In this document: in pieces, positions 25,400-34,449 of the stretch
How the letters are laid out: the number at the start of each line of letters is the position of its first letter
Position numbering within the stretch: position 1 is the stretch's first letter
Notes under the pieces: model-generated
Told to the model about the DNA's origin: nothing
The model's database searches: none
Seen by the model: the letters and a program-made list of their open reading frames with translations, nothing else
Assembly (NCBI GenBank): GCA_000769715.1
Contig: JROS01000014.1
Span: forward strand, 1 to 47,010
Length of the DNA: 47,010 bases
Direction of reading: 5' to 3'
From: Desulfobulbus sp. Tol-SR
Lineage (GTDB): Bacteria > Desulfobacterota > Desulfobulbia > Desulfobulbales > Desulfocapsaceae
Made by a program: the position numbers and the translations under genes

Positions 25400-25879
25400 G
25401 CATCATAGCAATTCCTTTACCATCCAGTCTGCACCATTTTCATTCCGACAAAATGAATCAGGGTGGTAACTGAGACAACAGTTCGGTCAAGGTCTTCGAT
25501 GTGGACGGCGACAGAATCAAGCGGTGGGACCTGTGCGGCCCGGAGTTCTTAGCCCCCAAGCCGACCGGTATCTATCCTGTTTGAATCGCTCTCGCGCCAT
25601 GCCCTTGGATGAAAGGCTGGACCCTTTGCAGGGCCTGGCCTTTTTTGTTTTCGGAAACGGATTGATCGAGGGCCGACCGGGTTAACGATTCGTTAATCCT
25701 GACCGGCAGAAAATTACCACGGTCATTCCGAAGCCCGGCCTTCACGCCACCGACGATCCGGAGGCCGTCAACCTCGAACCATCATCGATGCGCCGGAGTC
25801 ACCGGCAAAAAGAAAGGCGCCGACCAGGGCCTCACTACCGAGGGCACCGCCAGCGTATCGACTGACACTCCAGTGCTGA
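25400..25879. other. 480-bp gene-poor stretch with one terminator-like hairpin
   Basis: No intact gene. The + strand has a short open end, VFDVDGDRIKRWDLCGPEFL, closing at a TGA near 25583; this looks like the last 30 residues of a lost gene that I cannot name. At 25612-25646 an imperfect GC-rich hairpin (arms around ACCC and GGG) is followed by TTTTTTG and could end + strand transcription. The rest shows nothing. Confidence 0.35.
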
Positions 25880-26182
25880 TCAGGCCAGCTCCGACCGCAG
25901 TCTTTCAGCCAGGTCCTCATCACGGCAGCCAGGATCGACCCCACGGGCAAGAAGGCGACCATTGCAAGTATTCGGAAGATACAGCGGCGACGGTTCTCTC
26001 CATGCTCTGGTCCGGTCGAGGACGGCAAAATACCTTTCAATCCTTTCCCCAACTGGCGGGCCGTAAATCTCCACTTTTCGTTCGATGGCGTCGGGCCTGT
26101 CCAGGTCCATCACTTCATAAATTGAGTGGTCGCCATAGAGATCATGGGCGGCATCAATCAATTCCTCAAGCTCGTCCTCCAT
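25880..26182 (-). CDS. 100-aa acidic protein, unknown
   Basis: From ATG 26182 behind GGGGGAAGG the minus strand reads MEDELEELIDAAHDLYGDHS, then IYEVMDLDRPDAIERKVEIY and GPPVGERIERYFAVLDRTRA, a coherent acidic helical protein. After about residue 65 the sequence (NGRLLARGVDPGCRDEDLAE) is less convincing and could be out of frame. I know no family. The good start signal and the coherent first half favour a real or recently broken gene. The frame is also open upstream of the ATG, but those residues do not look like protein. Confidence 0.4.
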   Translation of the reverse strand: MEDELEELIDAAHDLYGDHSIYEVMDLDRPDAIERKVEIYGPPVGERIERYFAVLDRTRAWREPSPLYLPNTCNGRLLARGVDPGCRDEDLAERLRSELA

Positions 26183-26357
26183 ATCCTTCCCCCCTGGACG
26201 GAAACAGGAAGGATACCCGGCGATTCTGACAGATCGATTACAGTAGGCCCCTGGCAAGAAGCCGACCATATGATGACCCGATTTTGGGTTGTCCGCCGGC
26301 GGAGAGCGAAAAAACTTCACAGGGTATTTTTTTCCAGGGTAGCACCGGGGTAGCACC

Positions 26358-26394
26358 AAAAAAAAGAGGTCACATCGTGTTGATGTAACCTCTT
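26358..26394 (-). terminator. Intrinsic terminator of tRNA-Thr
   Basis: On the minus strand AAGAGGT...ACCTCTT and ACATC...GATGT form a 12-bp stem with one mismatch and a 5-nt loop (26364-26394), followed by a run of T (26358-26365). It lies 6 bp past the encoded CCA of the tRNA. Confidence 0.8.
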
Positions 26395-26400
26395 GATATT

Positions 26401-26476
<76 letters not shown>

Positions 26477-26492
26477 CTATGATAGTGACGCC

Positions 26493-26521
26493 TATATAGC
26501 AGGTAACGATTGAAAATTCAA
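26493..26521 (-). promoter_or_regulatory. Promoter of tRNA-Thr
   Basis: On the minus strand TTGAAT (26521-26516) and TATATA (26498-26493) are 17 bp apart, placing the start about 10 bp before the tRNA. The cytochrome gene begins in the opposite direction at 26527, so the two share this short region. Confidence 0.55.
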
Positions 26522-26526
26522 CCTTT

Positions 26527-28089
26527 ATGAAATATAACAAAAGTCTCGGCAGTAGAGGTCTTCGTGTTATTTTTTTTAAACACATCGGAAACTTATTCAA
26601 TTCATCCAAATCCACTCACCACTTGTCGAACGCCAACCGGATCACCTTGACGCTGTCCCTGATGGGTGTTGCACTCCTGCTGATCAGCAGCGGCGAGGCC
26701 TTCTCTGCCTCCGTTAACGCCAAGGGCTGCATTGTCTGCCATGCCGTCAGACTGGACCGCAACCATTCCCTGGCCTGCACCACCTGCCACAGGGGCAACG
26801 ACAGCACCGGAGAAAAAAGCGAGGCACATGCCAACCTGATCGCCCAGCCGGCCCACCCGGAGGCGATGGCCGCGACCTGCGGTCCATGCCATCCCCGCCA
26901 GGTCGATGGAATCGGCGCAGCATCCCATTTTACTCTGAAAAATCTCGTCAACCTCGTTCGCCGTGCCTTTGGCGCCACGACTGATCTGCAGTCGATGGTC
27001 GAGATCCCCGAATCCGACTCCCCCAGGGATGCGCTGGCCCTCGCCGACGATCTCCTCCGCCGCCGTTGCCTGCGCTGCCATCTCTACTACAAGGGCGACG
27101 ATTACCCGGCCGTCACCCACGGCACCGGCTGTGCCGCCTGCCATCTCGAGTTTCAAAACGGCAGGCTGGCGTCACACGCATTTCTGGCCGCGCCGGGCGA
27201 CAGGCAATGCCTCTCATGCCATTACGGCAACAGGGTCGGCTTCGACTTCCATGGCCGGTTCGAGCACGACCTGAACGTCGAATATCGCACCCCGTACACA
27301 ACAAAGGATGAACACTTTCGCCCTTTTGGCGTCGAGTATCATGAACTGGCGGCGGATATCCATCAACAGCGCGGTCTCGTCTGTATCGATTGTCACCCCG
27401 GCAGTCAATTGATGGCGGCTGGAAAACCCGGCCCTTCCTGTGCCGACTGTCATGACGCCGATCTCCTCGACAAAAACCTGCCCGACCGGGTCCGTAAATC
27501 AGGCCCCGGATACATATTTCTTGCCGGCACAGAGAGAAAGCAGCACACCCTGCCGATCATGACCGATCCGGCCCATGCAACGCACGGCGGGAAGATCTCC
27601 TGCCAGGTATGCCATGCCCAGTGGAGTTTTGCCGATTCCGGCAAGCATCTCCTGCGTTCGGATTACGACGAGTTTGACCAATGGGACAGGCTGACTACCC
27701 AGGGAAGTTCTGAGGTAACAAAACTTCTTGAAAATAATATAGATTTTTCGAAAAATGAAATTATTCCGGCCATGAAGGACAAAATTTACTTCAGAGATCG
27801 GCCAGGAGTATGGTATAAGGGATATGGTATGCGGCGTTGGGAGACAATCTTCCTTGAAAAAAATGAGAAAGGTGAGATCTCCGTAGTCCGGCCGCTGCTT
27901 GATTATTTTCTTTCCTGGCAGGATGGGAACGGGCTGGTTCATATTGATTCCCATCCATCGGAGGCCGGCAATAACGGTCTCCACCGCTACACCCCGCACA
28001 CGACAGGAAAAGCCGGGTTGTTTTACCGGCAACGTCTCGAAAACCTCCATTTCGCTGAAGCCGCAAAGGAGAACAAGCAGGGGGACTGA
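26527..28089 (+). CDS. Nine-haem c-type cytochrome, exported
   Basis: A 520-aa protein with nine CxxCH haem-binding motifs: CIVCH, CTTCH, CGPCH, CLRCH, CAACH, CLSCH, CIDCH, CADCH and CQVCH, all within the first ~360 residues. A hydrophobic segment at about 40-60 (LTLSLMGVALLLISSGEAFS) ending before the first motif is a signal peptide, so the protein acts in the periplasm or on the outer face. The ~150 residues after the last haem have no cysteine pairs and may be a partner-binding domain. It likely carries electrons in anaerobic respiration; the exact pathway cannot be told. The start is uncertain: there is no good ribosome binding site at 26527 and the signal sequence is far from this Met, so a later start is possible. 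Confidence 0.9.
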   Translation: MKYNKSLGSRGLRVIFFKHIGNLFNSSKSTHHLSNANRITLTLSLMGVALLLISSGEAFSASVNAKGCIVCHAVRLDRNHSLACTTCHRGNDSTGEKSEAHANLIAQPAHPEAMAATCGPCHPRQVDGIGAASHFTLKNLVNLVRRAFGATTDLQSMVEIPESDSPRDALALADDLLRRRCLRCHLYYKGDDYPAVTHGTGCAACHLEFQNGRLASHAFLAAPGDRQCLSCHYGNRVGFDFHGRFEHDLNVEYRTPYTTKDEHFRPFGVEYHELAADIHQQRGLVCIDCHPGSQLMAAGKPGPSCADCHDADLLDKNLPDRVRKSGPGYIFLAGTERKQHTLPIMTDPAHATHGGKISCQVCHAQWSFADSGKHLLRSDYDEFDQWDRLTTQGSSEVTKLLENNIDFSKNEIIPAMKDKIYFRDRPGVWYKGYGMRRWETIFLEKNEKGEISVVRPLLDYFLSWQDGNGLVHIDSHPSEAGNNGLHRYTPHTTGKAGLFYRQRLENLHFAEAAKENKQGD

Positions 28090-28137
28090 GAAGCAACAGT
28101 CCTTATAATCATTCAACATCACATACGACTGCCGCCT

Positions 28138-28953
28138 ATGATCAGTTGCACAACAACGACCACCAGCAGCCGCTCCATGCCCGGAGTTTCTGACGACACC
28201 ACCTCGAAAGGGGCCGCCACTCTCCACCGTCTCGCGCTCTTTGTTTTTTTCCTGTTTCTTCTGACTGCCCGCCCACCCGGATCGGCTGTCGCCTCATATG
28301 ACAGGAACTCGCATTCCAAGTCAGCATTCTCCTTGGATCAGAAGGGTCTGCGAACTCATTCTGCGAAGGACGGCTACTCCGAAACCGGTCTCGCCTCCTG
28401 GTATGGCAAATCTTTCCAGGGAAAACGCACTTCGAGCGGCGAACGTTTCGATATGCATTCAATGACCGCCGCGCACAAAGAGCTGCCGATGAACACTCTG
28501 TTAAAGGTGAAAAACCTGGAAAACGGCAGGGAAACAATCGTGCGCGTCAATGACAGAGGACCGTATTCCGGCAAACGGATCATCGATCTGAGCCATTCCG
28601 CCGCCAAGACCTTGAAACTGGCTAGAAAAGGGACAGCCAAGGTCGAGATCACGGTCCTCAATGCGTCCGAACAGAACAAGGCGGATGACCTGCAGATTGA
28701 GGGAGATTCCAGCCACCCCTCAAATGCGTTCTATGTCCAGGTAGCCGCCTTCACCAACGAATCGAACGCCAAGCGCATGCTGGAACGATTCACCGAGAGT
28801 GGCCAGACTGCCATCATCCGCCAGGTCAACGGCCGAAAATCGACCATCTACAGGGTGCTGATCGCCGCCGGCAACGACCGTGACAAGGCACTCGTCACGG
28901 AACAGAGAATGCGGGACAGGGGATACAGAAAGGCATTGGTCGTCGTACGATAG
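28138..28953 (+). CDS. rlpA: RlpA-type septal lytic transglycosylase with SPOR domain
   Basis: A 271-aa exported protein. A hydrophobic signal lies at about 31-48. The RlpA double-psi beta-barrel is at about 80-178: GLASWYGKSFQGKRTSSGER, TAAHKELPMNTLLKV, then VRVNDRGPYSGKRIIDLS with the catalytic-region Asp. A SPOR domain follows at about 195-271 (AFYVQVAAFTNESNAKRML), which binds denuded glycan at the division septum. RlpA cuts such glycan to help daughter cells separate. The start at 28138 gives a long N-terminal region; ATG 28174 is an alternative. The gene ends 4 bp from the end of trpF on the other strand. Confidence 0.9.
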   Translation: MISCTTTTTSSRSMPGVSDDTTSKGAATLHRLALFVFFLFLLTARPPGSAVASYDRNSHSKSAFSLDQKGLRTHSAKDGYSETGLASWYGKSFQGKRTSSGERFDMHSMTAAHKELPMNTLLKVKNLENGRETIVRVNDRGPYSGKRIIDLSHSAAKTLKLARKGTAKVEITVLNASEQNKADDLQIEGDSSHPSNAFYVQVAAFTNESNAKRMLERFTESGQTAIIRQVNGRKSTIYRVLIAAGNDRDKALVTEQRMRDRGYRKALVVVR

Positions 28954-28957
28954 CCTG

Positions 28958-29620
28958 TCAGCCGATTCTGGCGAGATCCACTTTCCAGACCGCATCCAGC
29001 AGCAATCTCAGTTTGTCGTAGTCCTTCAGACCGGGACGGATCTCCACGCCCGAATTGACATCAATGGCAAAGGGGCGCACTGTGTCGATTGCCTCGGCCA
29101 CGTTTTCCGGGGTCAGTCCACCGGCGAGGATTATCGGCCGCTGCAACGTCAGGGATTCAATCATATCCCAATTGAAGGTGCTTCCGGTCCCCCCGGCCTG
29201 TTCTGCAACATAGGTGTCGAGCAGGAATCCCTGAACCACATCTTGATAGGGTTGGAAATCTTCAGGTGTTGCGCTGTCATTGATCCTGAATGCCTTGATC
29301 AACTTACAGGGCGACGCGGCGTACGCCAGCTGGCTGCAGTATTCGGGCGTTTCGCTGCCATGCAGCTGCACGTAGGAAAGACCGCAGTAATCGACAATTT
29401 CCTGGACTTCGACGTTATCCCGGTCGATAAATACCCCGACCAGATCAACAAAGGGTGAGATGTTTGCCGCGATCTCCTTGGCCTTTTCCGGCTCGATGTA
29501 TCGCGGACTTTCTTCCACAAAGATAAATCCAAGGGCGTCGACTCCCGCCCGTATGCCCTCCTCCGCATCTTCCATGTTTGTAATTCCGCACATTTTTATG
29601 CGCGTTCGCCGGTGCATCAC
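28958..29620 (-). CDS. trpF: Phosphoribosylanthranilate isomerase
   Basis: A 220-aa TIM-barrel enzyme that converts phosphoribosylanthranilate to the carboxyphenylamino-deoxyribulose phosphate in tryptophan synthesis. IKMCGITN holds the catalytic Cys (near 11), LVGVFID, LAGGLTPENVAEAI and IDVNSGVE, with its Asp and phosphate-binding loop, follow in the usual order and length. Last gene of the trpEGDCF run; trpB and trpA do not follow, since the convergent rlpA begins at once. They must be elsewhere in the genome. Confidence 0.95.
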   Translation of the reverse strand: MMHRRTRIKMCGITNMEDAEEGIRAGVDALGFIFVEESPRYIEPEKAKEIAANISPFVDLVGVFIDRDNVEVQEIVDYCGLSYVQLHGSETPEYCSQLAYAASPCKLIKAFRINDSATPEDFQPYQDVVQGFLLDTYVAEQAGGTGSTFNWDMIESLTLQRPIILAGGLTPENVAEAIDTVRPFAIDVNSGVEIRPGLKDYDKLRLLLDAVWKVDLARIG

Positions 29621-29644
29621 TCCTCCATTTTCATATTTATCGTA

Positions 29645-30427
29645 TTACCGCAGCCCCCGGAGTACGTCCCCGGGAGATCCGGCCCGCATCAAGGTCTCAC
29701 CGATGAGGGCGGCAGTCACTCCTGCCTCCGCCAATCGTTTGATATCCTCTTGATCCCGCAGGCCCGACTCGCTGACGACGGGGATATCCGTCGGGATCAT
29801 CTTTTTCAGGCGGAAGGTGGTATTGATATCCACCGAGAAATCTTTCAGGTTCCGGTTGTTGATGCCGATCAGCCGACTGTCGGCGGCAAGTGCCATCTCG
29901 ACTTCCCTCTCGTCGTGGACCTCGACCAGGACGTCCATCCCGAGCTCACCGGCGCAGACCTGGTACTCCCTGAGCTGATACGGGGCGAGAATCGCCACGA
30001 TCAACAGGATGGCATCAGCCCCATGCATTGCGGCCTCCCGGATCTGCAGCTCGTCGATGATGAAATCCTTGCGCAGGACCGGCAGGCTTACCGCTTCGCG
30101 AACCTGCATCAGGTAGAGCAGGCTGCCCTGGAAAAATCGACTGTCGGTCAGCACCGAAATCGCCTGCGCCCCGGATTTCTGGTAATTGCCGGCGATCCGC
30201 ACCGGGTCGAAGTCTTCGCAGATGACCCCCTTGGAGGGGGATGCCTTTTTCACCTCGGCGATGATCGAGACCCCCGGATACTCCACCAGGGCCTTGCGGA
30301 ACCCGCGCGGCGGGTCGAACTTTTCCCCCAGCCAGGAAGGCGGCAATGCGATCCCGGCATTTTTCAGCCGCGCAATCTCGAGACGTTTCTGTGCTACTAT
30401 TCTATCTAATATCATTATCCTGATCAC
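29645..30427 (-). CDS. trpC: Indole-3-glycerol phosphate synthase
   Basis: A 260-aa enzyme that closes the indole ring. IAEVKKASPSKG holds the catalytic Glu and Lys; LRKDFIID, LIGINNRNLKDFSVD and VVSESGL are the remaining active-site loops. Normal length for a stand-alone TrpC. The N-terminal MIRIM offers a second start at 30415 (MILDRIVAQKRLEIA), which fits the family better. It lies 56 bp after trpD and 24 bp before trpF in one operon. Confidence 0.95.
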   Translation of the reverse strand: MIRIMILDRIVAQKRLEIARLKNAGIALPPSWLGEKFDPPRGFRKALVEYPGVSIIAEVKKASPSKGVICEDFDPVRIAGNYQKSGAQAISVLTDSRFFQGSLLYLMQVREAVSLPVLRKDFIIDELQIREAAMHGADAILLIVAILAPYQLREYQVCAGELGMDVLVEVHDEREVEMALAADSRLIGINNRNLKDFSVDINTTFRLKKMIPTDIPVVSESGLRDQEDIKRLAEAGVTAALIGETLMRAGSPGDVLRGLR

Positions 30428-30483
30428 GGCTCAAATACTGCAGCCGAAAAAGCCCTGCCGATTTGCCGGGTACCCCGGGTTTG

Positions 30484-31533
30484 CTACGCCTTCTGCGCAT
30501 CGAATGCGGCGCAGAATTGAACCAGTTCATCGAGCTTGGCCACCGCCTTGCCGGAATCGATGATCTCGGCCGCCTTGGCGATACCTTCGGCGATGGTGGA
30601 TGTCATCCCCGCCGCCATGAAGGCCGCGCCGCTGTTGAGCAGGACCATGTCCCGTTTCGGACCCTGCCGCCCGGTGAGGATGGACCGCATGTCGACCGCC
30701 GCCAGCTGCGGGGTCGCCGCCCCGGCCAGCTCCTCGAGCCGGGCCCGCTTGAGCCCCAACTCCTCCGGGGCAACGGTATAGGTGTGCACCCTGCCGTCCG
30801 CCACTTCCGATATTCTGGTCGTCCCGGTCACCGTCAGTTCATCGAGATTGCCCTCGCCATAGACGACCAGCGACCGTTTCGTTCCCAGCCGCAGCAGAAC
30901 ATTGGCGACGAGTTCGGTCAATCCGGCATCGAAGACGCCGAGCACCTGGACGTTGGCCCCGGCGGGGTTGGTCATCGGTCCGAGGATATTGAAGATCGAC
31001 CGGATGCCGATCTCCCGGCGCGGGCCGATGGCATACTTCATCGCCTTGTGCAGGGCCGGAGCGAAAAGGAAACCGATACCGACGGTGCGAACGCATTGTC
31101 CGATCTGATCGGGGGGCAGATTGAGATTGACCCCGGCGGCCTCGAGGACGTCGGCGCTGCCGCAACGCGACGAAACCGCCCGATTTCCATGCTTGGCGAC
31201 CGGAATACCGGCCGCGGCAACGACAAAGGACGAAGTCGTCGAGACATTGAAGGTGCCCGAACAGTCGCCTCCGGTGCCGACGATGTCCACCAGGACCTCG
31301 CCTTGTGCGGTCGCCACGCCCGTATCGATCGGCGTCGCCTTTTCCCGCATGACCCGGACGGCGCCGGTGATCTCCTCGACCGTCTCCCCTTTCATCCGCA
31401 ATGCGGTGATGAAGGAGCCGATCTGGGCTGGAGTGGCATCGCCGCTCATGATCACCAGCATCACCTCGTACATGTCCTTTTCCGAGAGATCGTGACCGAT
31501 CACCAGCTGACCTATCGCTTCCTGTATCTTCAT
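30484..31533 (-). CDS. trpD: Anthranilate phosphoribosyltransferase
   Basis: A 349-aa enzyme that joins anthranilate to PRPP. GTGGDCSGTFNVST (PRPP/metal loop near 90), AKHGNRAVSSRCGSADVLEA (anthranilate-binding), and LGPMTNPAGANVQVLGV are all present. It is not fused to TrpG, which is encoded by the gene before it with 32 bp between. Length is normal. Confidence 0.95.
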   Translation of the reverse strand: MKIQEAIGQLVIGHDLSEKDMYEVMLVIMSGDATPAQIGSFITALRMKGETVEEITGAVRVMREKATPIDTGVATAQGEVLVDIVGTGGDCSGTFNVSTTSSFVVAAAGIPVAKHGNRAVSSRCGSADVLEAAGVNLNLPPDQIGQCVRTVGIGFLFAPALHKAMKYAIGPRREIGIRSIFNILGPMTNPAGANVQVLGVFDAGLTELVANVLLRLGTKRSLVVYGEGNLDELTVTGTTRISEVADGRVHTYTVAPEELGLKRARLEELAGAATPQLAAVDMRSILTGRQGPKRDMVLLNSGAAFMAAGMTSTIAEGIAKAAEIIDSGKAVAKLDELVQFCAAFDAQKA

Positions 31534-31565
31534 CTGTTCAACCTCTTCTACTGGATTACCGCGAA

Positions 31566-32171
31566 TCAGCCCATTACCAGCCGCTGATAATCGGGGCTCA
31601 TGAAATTCTGCAGGAGCCGGATCCCGGCCGGGGTCATGATCGATTCCGGGTGGAACTGCACTCCCTCCACCGGCAAGGTCTTGTGGCGGATCGCCATCAA
31701 TTCCCCCTCGTCGGTCCTCGCCGTGATGGCCAGACAGTCGGGCAGCGTCTCCTCGTCAACGATCAGTGAATGATAGCGCATGCCGGCGAAGGGATTGGGC
31801 AGGCCGGCGAAGATCCCCTTGCCGTCATGATGGATCGGGCTGGTCTTGCCATGCATGATCCGCCGCGCCCGGACGGTCCGACCGCCAAAGGCCTCGCCCA
31901 TCGACTGGTGGCCCAGGCAGACGCCCAGGACCGGCAGCTTGTCGCTGAAGTAGCGGATGGCCGCAATCGATATTCCGGCCTCCTGCGGCGAACAGGGCCC
32001 GGGCGAAACCAGCAGCCGGTCCGGCCGCATCGCCTCGATCTCGGCGATGCTGATCCTGTCGTTGCGATAGACCCGGATATCCGCCTCCCTCCCCTCCTTC
32101 CGGGCGTTGCCGGCGATGGTCTGAACGATATTGTAGGTGAAGGAATCGTAATTATCGATAATGACCAGCAT
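31566..32171 (-). CDS. trpG: Anthranilate synthase glutaminase subunit
   Basis: A 201-aa class I glutamine amidotransferase that feeds ammonia to TrpE. IDNYDSFTYNI at the start, VSPGPCSPQEAG, nucleophile Cys in PVLGVCLGHQSMGEAFGG near 80, and GVQFHPESI with the catalytic His and Glu near 175. It begins 3 bp after trpE stops, so translation is probably coupled. The same subunit may also serve para-aminobenzoate synthesis, which the sequence cannot show. Confidence 0.95.
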   Translation of the reverse strand: MLVIIDNYDSFTYNIVQTIAGNARKEGREADIRVYRNDRISIAEIEAMRPDRLLVSPGPCSPQEAGISIAAIRYFSDKLPVLGVCLGHQSMGEAFGGRTVRARRIMHGKTSPIHHDGKGIFAGLPNPFAGMRYHSLIVDEETLPDCLAITARTDEGELMAIRHKTLPVEGVQFHPESIMTPAGIRLLQNFMSPDYQRLVMG

Positions 32172-32174
32172 CGT

Positions 32175-33677
32175 CTAAAATCCTCTTTCGACGAGTTCCA
32201 CTGCCCGGCGCAGTCCCATGGATTTATTGATGGTCTCCTCGAATTCCCGCGCCGGGTCGGAATCGGCGACGATCCCGGCGCCGGCCTGAATCCAGAGATT
32301 TCTGCCCTGCATGATGAAGGTCCGGATCGTGATGCAGAAATCCATGTTCCCGGAAAAACCGAAGTAGCCGACTGAACCGGCATACGGTCCCCGCCTGTCG
32401 GGTTCGAGTTCGTCGATGATCTCCATCGCCCGGATCTTCGGGGCGCCGCTGACGGTGCCGGCCGGAAAACAGGCGGAGATGACGTCGAACTGGTCCAGCC
32501 CCGGTCGGATCTCACCGTGCACTCCCGACACGATGTGCATGACATGGCTGTAGCGTTCGATCACCAGCAGGTCCCGGACCTCGACCGACCCGTCCCTGGC
32601 GACCCGGCCGACGTCATTGCGGCCGAGATCGACCAGCATCAGGTGCTCGGCACGCTCCTTCGGGTCGGCAAGCAGTTCCTGCTCCAGCCGCTGGTCCTCT
32701 TCCATGGTCGCCCCGCGCGGCCGGGTACCGGCGATCGGCCGCAGTTCGATCATCCGGTCTTCCTTGCGGACCAGGATCTCGGGCGAGGAACCGATCTGAA
32801 CGAGATCGCCGAATTTCAGGAAGAAGAGGTACGGACTGGGGTTGATATGACGCAGGGCCCGATAGAGTACGGTCGGTTCGATCTCGGTTTCGGTGTGGAA
32901 TCTCTGGGACAGCACGACCTGGATGATATCGCCGGCGACGATATAGTCCTTCGCCCGCTCGACCATCGCCCGGAACCTCTCCGGCTCCATGTTCGAGGTG
33001 AAGACATGGGGATTGGGGAAGCCGCGCATGCTGTCATGGGCCGCCGCCGGCACCGGTCCCTTCAGAATGGCGATGATGTCCTCGATCCGCCGCACCGCGT
33101 CGTTATACAGAGCGGTTCCGTCAACCCCTTCCTCCGTCCTGACCCAGCAGACCACCGTCACGGTCTGCCGCACGCTGTCATGGACCAGGACGATGCGCGG
33201 CACCATGAAGGCCGACTCCGGAAGATCGAGACTGGGCCTCGAGTCGGGAAGTTCCTCCATGAACCGCACCATATCGTAGCCGAGAAAACCGACGGCGCCG
33301 CCACAGAATTTGGGCAGGCCATCAATCTCGGCGGCGGCGAGTCGCTTGACCAGGGCCCTGATCGCCTGCAGGGGATTGGTCTGCAACCGCTCCTCTTCCC
33401 TCTTCCCGCCGTGAACTTCGGTTATGCGAACCTCGTCCCGCCTGGATTCGAAGGTAACGAGCGGATCGAAGCCGATGAAGGAATATCGTCCCCATTTTTC
33501 TCCGCCTTCCATGCTCTCGAACAGAAAGATATGGCTATGGGCGTCGGCTATTTTGGCAAACAGGGTGAGAGGGGTATCGAGATCGGCGATGATCTCGGTG
33601 CAGACCGGAATGAGTTTTGAGGTTGCAAGATATCCGGCAAAACTCTGCGGCGGAGGGTAGTAGGCTCGCTGGGACAT
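32175..33677 (-). CDS. trpE: Anthranilate synthase component I
   Basis: A 500-aa chorismate-using enzyme, first step of the tryptophan pathway. FLFESMEGGEKWGRYSFIG near 50 corresponds to the LLES region that binds tryptophan for feedback inhibition. The C-terminal catalytic half has PIAGTRPRG, DLGRNDVGRVA, PAGTVSGAPKIRAMEIIDEL and QAGAGIVADSDP. First gene of trpEGDCF. I saw no clear leader peptide with Trp codons or attenuator in the ~110 bp before it. Confidence 0.95.
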   Translation of the reverse strand: MSQRAYYPPPQSFAGYLATSKLIPVCTEIIADLDTPLTLFAKIADAHSHIFLFESMEGGEKWGRYSFIGFDPLVTFESRRDEVRITEVHGGKREEERLQTNPLQAIRALVKRLAAAEIDGLPKFCGGAVGFLGYDMVRFMEELPDSRPSLDLPESAFMVPRIVLVHDSVRQTVTVVCWVRTEEGVDGTALYNDAVRRIEDIIAILKGPVPAAAHDSMRGFPNPHVFTSNMEPERFRAMVERAKDYIVAGDIIQVVLSQRFHTETEIEPTVLYRALRHINPSPYLFFLKFGDLVQIGSSPEILVRKEDRMIELRPIAGTRPRGATMEEDQRLEQELLADPKERAEHLMLVDLGRNDVGRVARDGSVEVRDLLVIERYSHVMHIVSGVHGEIRPGLDQFDVISACFPAGTVSGAPKIRAMEIIDELEPDRRGPYAGSVGYFGFSGNMDFCITIRTFIMQGRNLWIQAGAGIVADSDPAREFEETINKSMGLRRAVELVERGF

Positions 33678-33789
33678 GGTTTAAAAATATCTTAGAAACT
33701 TCAATGCACTACAGAAAGGAATCAATGATAATTCAGGAAGAATACCAGCTATCGATCCCTGTTGTCCAGCATCTTCACCGCCGGACAAT

Positions 33790-33828
33790 GAAAAAAGGAC
33801 CATGGAATCGAGGGATTCCATGGTCCTT
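33790..33828 (-). terminator. Intrinsic terminator of rpsT
   Basis: A perfect 15-bp stem: AAGGACCATGGAATC at 33795-33809 and its complement at 33814-33828, with a GAGG loop, followed on the minus strand by TTTTTT. It lies 61 bp after the rpsT stop and separates that gene from trpE. Confidence 0.9.
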
Positions 33829-33889
33829 GTGCTGTTCATGCGAGCGCCGCCGACCCGGCTATGGCTCGACGAACGACAGAAACGGCGGA

Positions 33890-34162
33890 TCAGGCTGCCG
33901 ATCCGACCTTGTTGACACTTACGGTCAGACGGGAAATCTTGCGTGAAGCCGCATTCTTATGAATGGTGCCCTTCGACGCCGTCTTGGCAATGACCGGTAT
34001 GGCGAGCCGCAGGGCCTCTTTGGCCGCATCCTCGGCCCCGGTTGCCACTGCCTCGTTCACCTTGCGGATTGCGTTCTTCATCTGCGACTTGTTGGTCCTG
34101 TTGCGCAGACGACGGGCCTGGGACTGCCGATTCCTTTTTTCAGCCGATTTATGATTTGCCAC
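33890..34162 (-). CDS. rpsT: 30S ribosomal protein S20
   Basis: A 90-aa, very basic protein that binds 16S rRNA in the small subunit. ANHKSAEKRNRQSQARRLRN at the start and a C-terminal KGTIHKNAASRKISRLT are the S20 hallmarks. It begins with GTG, with AGGAGG about 8 bp upstream; weak starts are typical of rpsT. It is a single-gene unit with its own promoter and terminator. Confidence 0.97.
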   Translation of the reverse strand: MANHKSAEKRNRQSQARRLRNRTNKSQMKNAIRKVNEAVATGAEDAAKEALRLAIPVIAKTASKGTIHKNAASRKISRLTVSVNKVGSAA

Positions 34163-34273
34163 GAATTAATTCCTCCTGTTGATGACACTCGTATATGGCA
34201 CCGAATTCTCGGTTGGATAGGTTGTCTGAAACTCAACTCCAGACCTGTATTTCCATCGCAAAAAGAAAGGAAT

Positions 34274-34302
34274 GTTTACTGGATCCGGAAGATAAAGTCA
34301 AC
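34274..34302 (-). promoter_or_regulatory. Probable rpsT promoter
   Basis: On the minus strand TTGACT (34302-34297) and TAAACA (34279-34274) are 17 bp apart, about 110 bp upstream of the rpsT start. The -35 is good and the -10 poor. Confidence 0.45.
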
Positions 34303-34356
34303 AAATACCCTTAGCACAGGATGTTTTTCCCCGCAAGGAGAAAAAAATTCCATCAA

Positions 34357-34386
34357 TTGACACAGTCAGTGATGATCGGATAACGT
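34357..34386 (+). promoter_or_regulatory. Probable promoter of the cNMP-binding protein gene
   Basis: A perfect TTGACA at 34357-34362 and TAACGT at 34381-34386 with an 18-bp spacer, about 65 bp before the gene at 34450. The -10 is weak, so an activator may be involved. Confidence 0.4.
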
Positions 34387-34449
34387 ATCCATCATGAACA
34401 AACAGTCTCACCCTTCTTTTCCCCACATCTGAAATTTTCAGGACGTCAC

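Noticed and set aside
26339..26357. Two GTAGCACC copies near the tRNA as a fourth GTAGCA array
   Set aside because: Only two units with 11-bp spacing, which breaks the 9-9-6 pattern; probably chance or part of an old attachment region.
30463..33620. Very long open frames on the + strand opposite trpD, trpG and trpE
   Set aside because: They lie exactly antisense to well-recognised genes, have no family match, and are expected in GC-rich DNA.
33795..33828. Perfect 15-bp inverted repeat as an insertion sequence end
   Set aside because: The stem, the 4-nt loop and the T-run on the minus strand make it the rpsT terminator.
33959..34360. 133-aa + strand frame over rpsT and its upstream region
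   Set aside because: Mostly antisense to rpsT; the remainder covers the promoter region and has no motif.
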